Positions 42,139-52,898 of a stretch of 64,000 nucleotides of DNA are shown piece after piece (position 1 is the stretch's first letter; each line of letters opens with the position of its first letter). The stretch is from contig NC_057763.1 in NCBI RefSeq assembly GCF_010389155.1, positions 44,498,645 to 44,562,644 of the forward strand, read 5' to 3'. The notes under the pieces were generated by a model. The model saw only the letters and a program-made list of their open reading frames with translations, was not told the origin of the DNA and did not search any database. Source of the DNA: Erigeron canadensis (Eukaryota; Streptophyta; Magnoliopsida; Asterales; Asteraceae). Position numbers and translations under genes: made by a program.

Positions 42139-42254
42139 CCATGTCACCATAAACACCATTTCCATATTCATATACACACACACCATCGTACAATCCTCTT
42201 TCAACTGGATTTTGAGTTATCTACACTACTTAAAAAGAAAAAAAAAAAACAAAA

Positions 42255-45200
42255 ATGTGGAAGTTGAAGATAGCAGAAGGGGGGAATGATCCTTACTTGT
42301 TTAGCACCAACAACTTTGTTGGACGCCAGACTTGGGAGTTCGACCCTGATGCAGGCACTCCCGAAGAAAAACAACAAGTTGAAGATGCTCGACGTTGTTA
42401 CAGAAACAATAGGAGTAACGGTGTTCATCCATGTGGCGATTTACTTATGCGTATGCAGGTTGGGAGTTGTATGAATATTTTTGGTAACATTGATTGATTA
42501 ATGTTGGATATCAACAATTATGTGCTTTGAAACTTCAGAAAATCACTTACAACTGGGAGATGAGCAAAAGTTACTACATACATCTCTTGGTATTTCATGC
42601 GCAAATATTGGATTTGTGTTCGTTAAATCATCTCGAACAATAACAGTTAATCTTAGAATGATGCAAAAACTTGTTACCTGATATATTTATGATCTATATA
42701 TGGCATTTTGTGTCATTCTATAGACATTGTTATTGAACTAATTGCTTTTTGTATCACAGTTGCTGCCATATCATACACATAATCATATTGATCGTGTTTT
42801 TTATGATATATATGATTGGCAAAATGCATTGGACCAATTAAGTTCTTTCACATAATTAGAGAGCTTTGTGGCTATATACTACTCGTAACTTACAACAGTA
42901 GTTGTATGATAAATGCAGTTGATCAAAGAGAATGGTATTGATGTGTTGAGCATACCCCCAGCGAGGTTAACAGAGGACGAGGAAGTGAACTATGAAGCAG
43001 TTACCGTAGCAGTAAAAAAAGCAGTCCGCTTGAACCGTGCTATCCAAGCAAAGGATGGCCACTGGCCTGCAGAAAATGCTGGTCCTATGTTTTTTACTCC
43101 TCCCCTTGTAAGTTGATCATATATATTTGCTTATGTTAGAATATGAACACCTAAACAAACATAATCACGAGTATGCACAACGGAAGAATTCGAAACATAT
43201 ATGCAATCAAATTAATTAACAAAGACTAGAATTGAGTCGTGTACCTTATGCAAGCTCCAATAAAGATAATAATAATAAGATTATTATTAATGCTTAGGGT
43301 TTAAAGCAAAACCCCTCTACGATCGCACACTAGACACCCCGAATAACGTATGCTAGTACTCGATCACAAACCAAACAAACCTTTTGCTTGAACCTTAAAC
43401 TTCAAAGTCGAAACACCCTAAAGAAAGGGAATTTCGGCCACTTCAAAGAGAAAGGAAGAAAAAGGAGAGAATTGCTTATGTGAAAAAGTATGTGAAAAAC
43501 CAAGAATTAAGCCTCTATTTATAGGGCTTAATTAGGGTTAACATAACTTGGAAAATAAGCCACATCAAGGCCTTCCTACCCTTGAAAGTGGACAGCCCCC
43601 TCATGGACTTTAGGTCCAAGTCCATTTTTCGATTTTCACATTTTAATCCTTCTCTTTAATCAATTAAATATAACTAACCCTTTAATTATGTTTAATTAAT
43701 CATTTCGTGATCAAACTAATCAATATATTACTTTAATATATCAATTAATATTATCGAGTTACCGTGTCATTTCGTGTGACCCCGTAGGCTTAAACTATTC
43801 CCGAACATGCGATTTATAATAAAATGATCACACTCCAACAGCTTAATTTCTGGTAAATAGAAACAGGGGCATCTTATCTCATTTATATGAAAAAATATCA
43901 GATGATATCTTGTATGTAGTTCAAAAATATGAGTAATTTGACCATTACCCAGTTCATTTGATCTATTACCCAAGTACCCAACCCACCCATTTTGTAAAAT
44001 GTGCAGGTTATCGCGATGTACATCAGTGGAACCATCAACACACATTTAACAAGAGAACACAAAAGAGAAATGATACGGTTTATCTACAATCATCAAGTAA
44101 GAACCATATCTCCTATCACAATACCTATACCACAGCCTAAACATTTATAATCATGGGCAAAATAGCTTTTTCAGATGACCATTTTTTCTGTTGTTGTTAA
44201 AGTTCACAAATTTTTATAGTGAATTTTTTTAGAATGAAGATGGAGGGTGGGGCTTTTATATTGAGGGACACAGTACCATGATCGGGTCAGCATTGAGCTA
44301 CGTAGCTCTACGATTGCTGGGAGAAGGACCTAATGATGGAAATGGTTCGGTTGAACAAGGCAGGAAGTGGATACTTGACCATGGCGGGGCAACCTCCATT
44401 CCCTCTTGGGGGAAAACTTATCTCTCGGTAGATAGCTCACACATTTGACAGTATCATATTAATTAGTAATGACCCGCTAAATTAACTTTTGGTACCTTTT
44501 TTCTGCAGGTGCTTGGGGTATATGAATGGGAAGGGTGCAATCCAATTCCACCAGAATTTTGGCTTTTTCCTGAAACTTTACCATATCATCCAGGTCTACA
44601 TAAATTACGTCCCAAAATAAAGGACATATGAAAGCAGCTATTTGGATTTAAAAAAAATTCATTCAACACGCAACATTTCAAAGAACATTAACAATATCAT
44701 ACAAGGAATACAGTTTCCGAATTTTGGATGATCACAGTTTTTGCTACTTTATGATACGGATAATACGTTGTAAGGGTAATATTTTGCTAATGGGTTAACA
44801 CGTAATTAGTAGTGTGAAATTTATTTAAAAAAGGAAATGTCACATTTTTTCGGAGACAGACTAATATACATAGTGTTGCACATCATTGGGACGGAAGGAG
44901 CATAGGTGTAAGATTTTATGGCGGATTATATCTTCAATTGTAATCATAAGACAGCAATAAGACACATACATGAATGAACCGACCAAAAGAAGGAAATAAA
45001 ATAGCTTCAAGCACTAAGTTAATCAGAACTTAGTTGCACTAACTATTTTCCTTACATGTGATGTAGCCAAAATGTGGTGCTACTGCCGGACAACCTATAT
45101 GCCAATGTCATACCTGTACGGGACAAAATTCCATGGTCCAATAACTGATCTTGTTCTTCAACTTCGACAAGAAATGCATCCTATCCCATATCACAAGATA

Positions 45201-47337
45201 AACTGGAATAAACAGCGTCACAACTGTAGCAAGGTCAATAGTATGATAAATAAAACTCTAGCAGTAGTCTGAAATCTTAATGAGATTAATGCTATAATAT
45301 GTGTACGTGATTTTTAATGGACTGCAGGAAGATCTCTATTACCCTCATTCAACAGTCCAAGATTTGTTGTGGGATGGTCTTCATTACTTGAGTGAGCCAA
45401 TCCTCAAGTATTGGCCTTTTACAAAGCTAAGAGAAAGAGGTCTCAACAGAGCAGTTGAACTAATGCGCTATAGTGCTCAAGAAGCAAGATATATCACCAG
45501 TGGATGTGTCGAAAAGGTTTGCTTAATAGGATTTGAATTAATCTTTAAGAAATATGCTATGAATACACACACTCAACTTGGTTATGGTTTTGGATGCAGA
45601 GCTTGCAAATGATGTGTTGGTGGGCGGAGAACCCAAACGGATATGAGTTCAAACACCACCTTGCTAGAGTGCCTGATTTCTTGTGGTTAGCAGAAGATGG
45701 GATGACAATGCATAGTTTTGGGAGCCAACTTTGGGATTGTGCACTTGCAACTCAAGCAATAATAGCTAGTGATATGGTCGAAGAATATGGTGATTCGCTT
45801 AAAAAAGCAAATTTCTATATCAAAGAATCTCAGACCAAGCAAAATCCTTCTGGAAATTTTTTGAAAATGTGTCGGCAGTTTACTAAAGGGTCGTGGACTT
45901 TCTCTGACCAAGATCAAAGTTGGGCTGTCTCAGATTGCACAGCCGAAGCATTTAAGGTGATACTAGTCACACTACGTACAACCACCCTTTTGTGCTTTTT
46001 CTTTGCATATCAATTAAATAAATTTGTACATTCTCCTGCAGTGTCTTCTATTACTATCCCAAATGCCAGAAGAAATTTCAGGAGAAAAAGTCGATAATGA
46101 GCGATTATACGAGGCCCTTGATGCCCTCCTTTACTTTCAAAGTCCTATAAGTGGAGGTTTCGCTATATGGGAAAAACCTGTCCCAAAGGAATTTTTATGG
46201 CAGTGGTTGAATCCATCAGAACTTTTTGGAGACATAATTGTTGAGAAAGAGTAAGCTCCTTATGAATTACTTTCCAAGGTTAAGCTGTCAGGCTACTAAA
46301 TGGACAGATATATATACACTAATATATATCTTATTTCGCTTGATTTAGGCATGTTGAGTGCACAGCATCATGTATCAAAGCCCTTTTAGCCTTCAAACAC
46401 TTGCACCCAGGGCACAAGGAGAAAGAAATAGAAACTTCCGTGGCTAAAGCAATCTGTTTTCTGGAGGAAAAACAATGGCAAGATGGTTCATGGTAGACTA
46501 ATTACCTTCACGCACTTAATGACATTATGAATTATTAGAACACAAACAGTATTATGAAATCAATGAATTCTGGCAGGTATGGTTATTGGGGAATATGCTT
46601 TCTATATGGCACATTTTTTGCACTAGTAGGCTTGGAATCTGCTGGAAGAACATATGACAATAGTGAAGCAGTTCGTAAAGCGGTTAAATTTCTTCTGTCG
46701 AAACAAAATGAAGAGGGTGGGTGGGGAGAGAGCATTGAGTCTTGCCCCAGTGAAGTGTACACACCGTTAGATGGAAATCGGACGAACCTGGTTCAAACTT
46801 CATGGGCTATGCTAGGTCTTATGTCAGGTGGACAGGTTAGATTTTCATATCTTTTTTATTTGATAAAAGCTTTTGATAGCAAAGGACTAAACACAAATAT
46901 ACAATTATTTCTTTCTTTTTCTACTTGATTATCGTAGGCTGAAATAGATCCGACACCCTTGCACAAAGCAGCCAAGATCTTGATTAATGCACAGATGGAT
47001 AATGGAGATTTTCCTCAACAGGTCATTCTTAATCTTTTCCTCTGTTGTATGAAATTATTTTCCAGACAAGTAGATTAAGGTTATTAAGGTTTGATTCTCG
47101 ACTCCAATTTCATCGTGTCACTAGCTTCTAGATTTTCATAACATATGTTGCATCTTCTTTCAACCATCTTTGTTACAACTATTGGCCAAACATTTTAATA
47201 ACATCTTACTTTCATAAACATTTCAGGAGCTTACTGGAGTCTACATGAGGAACTGCATGTTGCATTATGCAGCATATAGGAACATATTTCCACTTTGGGC
47301 ACTTGGGGAATATCGCAAACGAGTTTGGGTCAATTGA
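42255..47337 (+). CDS. Oxidosqualene cyclase copy B (dammarenediol-synthase-like clade), 13 exons, 760 aa
   Basis: Exons by eye: 42255-42458, 42919-43107, 44007-44096, 44233-44427, 44509-44593, 45067-45233, 45328-45516, 45600-45956, 46042-46250, 46349-46492, 46577-46835, 46938-47021, 47227-47337. Frame is open throughout. Motifs: [28 protein letters not shown] (residues 257-262), catalytic Asp485 in SDCTAEAFK, the supporting Cys in [22 protein letters not shown] and the aromatic in [17 protein letters not shown]. Enzymes of this clade cyclise 2,3-oxidosqualene on the ER membrane. Odd points: the exon normally ending at LE is fused to the next by a small deletion that makes intron tail coding ([10 protein letters not shown], one extra residue); intron 2 holds a solo LTR; DQDHGW reads DQDQSW. 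All key residues are present, so activity is likely; product not predictable. Tandem partner is copy C. Confidence 0.93.
43134..43840 (-). mobile_element. Solo LTR in intron 2 of cyclase copy B
   Basis: 707 bp with TG...CA ends (TGTTAGAATATG and CACTCCAACA on plus) and a perfect 5-bp target duplication GCTTA at 43129-43133 and 43841-43845. Minus strand starts TGTTGGAGTGTGATC and has CTATAAATAG at 43523-43514, fitting the U3 promoter of an LTR oriented minus; CTACGGGGTCACACGAAAT near its start recalls copia LTRs. No internal domain remains. The same intron in copy C lacks it. Confidence 0.85.
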
Positions 47338-48146
47338 ATCAAGAGCCTGAAGTAAGCCGAAAATATGTGCAAATGATAAGCCAGCCTATGTGTCCAATAT
47401 ATTGTAATCTCATTATCATAATCTTAGTCAATGATGTTATTGTAACAAAAATATTGCATTGACTATGCAATATCTAGTTCCACAAGTTCATTAGACGGCT
47501 TCTAAGCAATTGTTATCAAGGCAGTCGATCCATCTTCTATCCAAGCCCATACAGCCCAACAACTGGCTTGATTGATTTCTATGAATGCAGCTCACGTGTG
47601 CCTTTGCCAAGTTTTTATTATTATCTTGTGTTTTAGTATGAGTGTTTTTTTTCCTATATGTTCATGTTCAATCAAGTGTAAATATGTAGCACAAATACAT
47701 GTAAATTAAATGAAAAAAGGACACACTTTTTCTTGTAGTACTCGTGCAAAGAAAAAGGCAGAGAATTTTGTCCCCAAATGTTGCTTATCCTAATCTTGGC
47801 AATTTAGTGGTGAACTTTGGCGACCTAATCGAAGACTAGTGGTGAGTCTTCGTCTAGACTTCAATTGGCTTAGCCATGTAACTTCAAGGTCGGTCCTGAA
47901 AATTTAATACTAGATGAGCCGATTCATATATGCTCCTATTAAATTTTGTAAACAAACAACACATTGATATGTCTGGTAAGGACTTAATCAAAAATAATTT
48001 TTAGGTCATATACAAATGTTTGTTTAGAATTTAATTAATAAGTGTTGTCTTAGTTAAAAAGTTAAGATGCAACAACATTTACATATTTACTCTTTCAAAA
48101 ACTCTTATTTTTTAAAAATATATTTCATTAAAAGTAATATAATATC

Positions 48147-48290
48147 TTGTTATTTAATTTTTACAATTTTCCATATTTTGGTATGTGATGTTGATAATAT
48201 ATCCCACTCAAATATCAGACATGGAATATAGAAAATGCAGTACTCATTGTTATTGACCAGGTCAACCAAGAAGACTTGGTTTTGTTTGGA
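48147..48290 (+). repeat. First unit of a direct duplication (empty site)
   Basis: Similar to 48345-48418 joined to 49406-49478: shares ATATCCCACTCAAATAT, then GACAT.GAATA, AGTACTCATTG and ATTGAC.AGGTCAA. In this unit the two halves are contiguous. Confidence 0.7.
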
Positions 48291-48418
48291 TGTTGAAAGT
48301 TGATTATTGACCGAAAAATATAAGCCACTTATGAACTACATACTTTTTGTTATTTAAATTTTACAATTCTCCATATTTTATAGTATGGGAAGCAATATTA
48401 TATCCCACTCAAATATTA

Positions 48419-49405
48419 GGGTATGCTTGGTTCAAGCTAAGGAATGGGAAAGGGAATGTAAAGAAGGAATGGGAAAAGGAATGCAAAGAAATACTAGAGA
48501 ATACTATCATTGTAATAGTGTTGCTTGATACATGCAAAACAATCATTATCATTGTCCTTAATCATGTTTGGTTTTTAAAATTACATTATAATATATATAA
48601 ACTTATTTTATCTCAATTGTCTCTAACAAATCACAAATTTTACACATTCATGGCATAAACAAGTTTGAGAAAAACCAAAAATTTTTTTAACACCTCATCA
48701 TAATCAATAGCAGTGTTCTTTTTTAAAAGGTATTGAACAAGCTAATTTGAGAAAAACCAAATTTATTTATTTTTTGTTATCAAGAATGAATTTATATTTA
48801 AAAACAATTATACAATACCTTTCAAAATTGAATATATCAAGGATAAAAACAAAAAAGTAATCACGATTTACAGATGCTACATCATTAAAAATTTGTTAAA
48901 TACCATTACAAACTTGTTCGACACCTTTTTTCCAGAAACTAATGCTAATAATAATAATAATGAAGCATCAATTGGTGGCATGAATGTTTCATACGAGCAC
49001 TCTTTCAAGAATTCGGCTTGTTCTTTTATCAATCCATTATATATTATTAAAGTGTTGCTAAAGAAAAATAATAATAATAATAGAGATATTTTATAGTATA
49101 AATATGGAATAGGATTGTGATGATTTTTGAAGTTGTTGATTCGTATATTTGTGATAAATCTTCTTTTTGATGGAGAAGAGTATATGAGAAGATGAGAGAT
49201 TGAGAGATGATAAAAAAAATTAGAACCTGTATAGAGGAATATAAGGCTGGGAAAATAAGGTAATCATAATCATTCCACCCAATTTACTCTATAATGCCCT
49301 ATTACCTAGTTTTGGTATTTATTAACCACATTATTTTAAAACAAGCATCATCCATCATTATATAACCCATTCCCCACCCCTAAAAAACCCCTACCAAGCA
49401 CCCCC
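48419..49405. repeat. PIF/Harbinger-type non-autonomous element, 987 bp, TTA target duplication
   Basis: TTA at 48416-48418 and 49406-49408. Ends GGGTATGCTTGGTTC and, reversed from the right, GGGGGTGCTTGGTAGG. The 3-bp TWA duplication and GGG..GT ends fit Tourist-type elements. Interior has no transposase frame. The paralogous empty site lies at about 48215. Confidence 0.75.
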
Positions 49406-50099
49406 TTAGACATAGAATACGAAAAATGTAGTACTCATTGATTATTGACTAGGTCAATCAAGTAGACTATATGTTTGGATTCTCGGGTGAGGATTGAGTT
49501 TTGCGTTGAGGCAACCAGGTAAAATTGAGTGTGTTTATTGGATGGTTGGAGTGGTTTTTAAGTTTGAGGAATGATAGTATATACTATACTAGTTAATCAG
49601 GGTTCAACTCGGATTAACAGATAGACATTTTGTAAATAAGTTGAATGATATCTGGATAGACTTAAAATATGTTGTTATATTAAAATGTATAATAACAACG
49701 TTAAATAAGTTAAAAAGTTGTGATAAATTATTATGTAAAAAATGAAACTAAACGGAAACAAAAGTTGTGTAGTTGTGGACACGCGTTAAAACACATTCGG
49801 TTGGCAAAAAAAAAAAAACGTTATATGAAAGAAAAAACACCATAGTTTTCGCCTTATCGTAACGAAAATATAAGGTGATTAAAATCTTACATAATAATCT
49901 GGATATTTAATAAAAATTTATATTAATAATACATATTTTTTAATAAAAATATTTTGAATTTTAAATAAAAAAGTATGATGATGTCATAATTAAATAAAAA
50001 AAAATGTGTCGTAATACAATTTTTAAAAAATTTTATGTCATCACAATCTTTCTTTATTAATATAATAAATTTTTATTTTAAATTAATTTTTTTGTGACT

Positions 50100-50285
50100 G
50101 TATGGGTACACATATGAAGACAGCAGATCATAGGTTTGATACTTGTTAAGAACAAGTAGTGAAATTATATCTTGTGATCCATGTGTGATTATGGTATTTC
50201 ACTGGAAATGAGTTTTATACGTTGTGCTCTCTGGATACCAAGAAAATACGTCAGAGGATTCCCACCAGCTTCTTAATTTTTTTAA
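50100..50285 (+). repeat. Dispersed repeat, SINE-like, copy 2
   Basis: Same family as 32400-32625: TGTGATCCATGTGTGA, ATGAGTTTTATACG, GATACCAAGA, GATTCCCACC and T-rich end; AGGTTTGATACTT resembles a B-box. Confidence 0.45.
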
Positions 50286-50333
50286 TTTCTACATGTAATA
50301 GTATATATGTATAGGGTTCTCGAAATAAGAGTC

Positions 50334-50374
<41 letters not shown>

Positions 50375-50675
50375 TATACATACATACTAGCACGGTACCC
50401 GCGCAATACAATGGTAGTCGTGGCGGCGACGTGTTGGTGGTGGAGACGGCGTTGAATGGTGTAAATAATTGATGTAAAAGTAATTAATGTAAATGGTTAA
50501 TGGAGATATAAAAAATAAATGATTTATAATGTCATTTAATCATTAATGTTAAAGGGTAATGTATGTGAAAAAATTTTAATGGATGTTACGTGAAAATATT
50601 ACATATATTACATATTTTCAACATTTCCAAATATAAAGTGCTACTTTTATACTATAATATATTATATATATATAT

Positions 50676-50858
50676 GGGGATGTGAATATAAGGCCGACGG
50701 GTATATAAGCTTAGGTGTGGAACACTCACATATTGTTTTTTAATCCATAAAAATCATAGGGGCCTATGCATTTATTCATTAAACAATAAATAATAAAATA
50801 TTAGTATGTGAGGGGTTCCACACCTAAGCTTAGGTGCCGGACAGCCTTATATTCCCTT
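50676..50858. repeat. MITE between (TA)n tracts
   Basis: Inverted arms: GTGAATATAAGGCCGACGGG and AAGCTTAGGTGTGGAAC on the left against GGGAATATAAGGCTGTCCGG and AAGCTTAGGTGTGGAAC from the right. Inserted in TA repeats, so a TA duplication is likely but not demonstrable. Confidence 0.65.
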
Positions 50859-50860
50859 TA

Positions 50861-50910
<50 letters not shown>

Positions 50911-50912
<2 letters not shown>

Positions 50913-51292
50913 ACAATCAAATAAGAACAGTCTTAAAATAAGAATGGTGAGAACACTTAAAAAACATCATTTTGATGCATTAAAAGTCCATAAAACTAAC
51001 ATAGTGCTTAACTAATTATCATTATTTAAGTGTATAACAACACATTGGCCTGTCAAAATCAAGAAAACATGTTCTTTATTTTGTGCATCCATGCATATTC
51101 TTCAAAATGATGCATCCATCAAAAAACGTGATTTTTTTTATTTTGACGGATCAATATGTTGTTAAACACTTAAATAATAATAATTAGTTATGCACTATGT
51201 TAGTTATATGGACTTTTAATGCATCAAAATAATGTTTTTTAAGTGTTCTCAGCGTTCTTATTTTAAGGTTGTTCTCACTGGAGTGTTACCCC
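50911..51292. repeat. Long-inverted-repeat MITE, copy 1
   Basis: Almost entirely palindromic: left CTTAAAATAAGAATGGTGAG and AAAAGTCCATAAAACTAACA are mirrored from the right end (CTTAAAATAAGAACGCTGAG, AAAAGTCCATATAACTAACA). 382 bp, bounded by (TA)n. Confidence 0.75.
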
Positions 51293-51308
51293 ATATATAT
51301 ATATATAT

Positions 51309-51692
51309 GGACAATCAAATAAGAACAGTCTTAAAATAAGAACGTTGAGAACACTTAAGAAACATCATTTTGATGCATTAAAAGTCCATAAAACTAACAT
51401 AGTGCATAACTAATTATTATTATTTAAGTGTATAGCAACACATTGACATGTCAAAATCAAGATAATCATGTTTTTTGTTTTGTGCATCCATCTTGGATGC
51501 ATATTCTTCAAAATGATGCATCCATTAAATAACATAATTTTTTCGATTATGACTGATCAATGTGTTGTTAAACACTTAAATAATGATAATTAGTTATGCA
51601 CTATGTTAGTTTTATGGACTTTTAATGAATCAAAATGATGTTTTTTAAGTGTTATCACCGTTCTTATTTTAAGACTGTTCTAACAGGAGCGT

Positions 51693-51697
<5 letters not shown>
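51309..51697. repeat. Long-inverted-repeat MITE, copy 2
   Basis: Same orientation and ends as copy 1 (GGACAATCAAATAAGAACAG ... GAGCGTTACCC), separated from it by 16 bp of (AT)n; followed by a (TA)n run to about 51750. Confidence 0.75.
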
Positions 51698-51752
<55 letters not shown>

Positions 51753-52682
51753 CTCTTCCCCTTTCTCTCTCTATATAAATTCATGATTAATTTATACAAA
51801 TAACTATATAATGATGTTTTCCATGAGAGTTCAAATCTTGAAGGAAAATATTTTCATAAAAGTGTTGACTTAAATGTTAGACATTTAAGCTAATTTAAGA
51901 ATAGGGGTAACATAATTTGCCATTAGAAAAACACTATAAAAATTTCCACTAAATAATCATGATGTGTGGGAAATATACCTTCGTGATAATTAACCAACTC
52001 CACCAAGTAGTTTTTGGAACACGGACCATGTAGGTGCAATAATGCATCAGATGCTAATTATTCACTATTTCCCTTTTTAAAATGATCCGCTTACTATTGT
52101 AACCACTTTAGAAAAAAGGCTTAAGCAAGGTGAATGATTAAGGCTACTAGGTGAAACTTTTAGATGAAGAATAAAAGGTAAATAAGATTACCTGAGGTGA
52201 AGAGTGGGTTTTTGTGAGTTTTGTTTTATTTTGATTGGTTATGATGGCATATTGTGGGAATTAAATTTGAAGGATATTTCACAACCAATTAAGCTTTTCT
52301 TTCTTAAATCATAAACTAAACCAACAACCCTTATAGTATTGAGACTCAAAACATGTACAAAACTCAAAAAATAAACGACAATGCAAGGTCAGATTTTAAA
52401 CGTCCGAATTTTTAAATCATATATAATATATCAATTATATTATATATGATAATCACTGACAGATTCAAGAATAAAAGCTAAGTGTGTCTCGTTATGATAA
52501 ATCTGCTTTGAATGCTTGAAAATGTTTACTATATAATTTACATAAGTCCAAATCTTTGGATAACATGTGTCAAAATATAATCTTCTATAGTTAAAAATTT
52601 CCACAGCTAACTTATGTCCACAGACCTGTGTAGTTAGTACATAGAACTGTCTCTAATGATAACATAAAGCTCCAATGCGATG

Positions 52683-52837
52683 AGAACACTCTTAAAATAA
52701 GAACAACATGAAAACATTAAAAAAAATATATTTTGATGTATTACAAGTCTATACAACTAATGCAATATATAAATAATTATCATTGTTTATTTGAATGTTT
52801 AACGGACACAATGATTTGTTTCTCATTTCTATATATA
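52683..52837 (+). promoter_or_regulatory. Proximal promoter of cyclase copy C, MITE-derived, with TATA box
   Basis: 52683-52814 is a half copy of the MITE at 50911-51292 (AGAACACTCTTAAAATAAGA, then TTTTGATGTATTACAAGTC and AATTATCATTGTTTA in order). It ends 16 bp before TATATATA at 52830-52837, 62 bp upstream of the ATG. Similarity to the copy B leader begins at about 52838. Confidence 0.6.
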
Positions 52838-52898
52838 CCACATACAACCCACTTTGAATTGGATTTTTGAGTCATCTACTTTCAAAAAGAAACCAAAG

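Larger units (their letters stand above)
34844..42254. other. Gene-free interval of 7.4 kb
   Basis: Holds MITEs, SINEs and Helitron-type ends listed separately, and AT-rich filler. Between 38716 and 40540 I see nothing definite beyond a Helitron-like terminus (about 39570-39595) and short open frames without family features. The last 150 bp are the copy B promoter. Confidence 0.5.
47338..52898. other. Spacer between tandem cyclases B and C
   Basis: Starts with the copy B 3' UTR, which stays similar to that of C to about 47505. The remainder is a sequence duplication, MITEs, a SINE-like repeat, a Helitron-like end (CTAG at 50387-50390, minus) and (TA)n runs, listed separately. 49410-50080 and 51760-52680 hold nothing I can assign. 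Confidence 0.5.
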
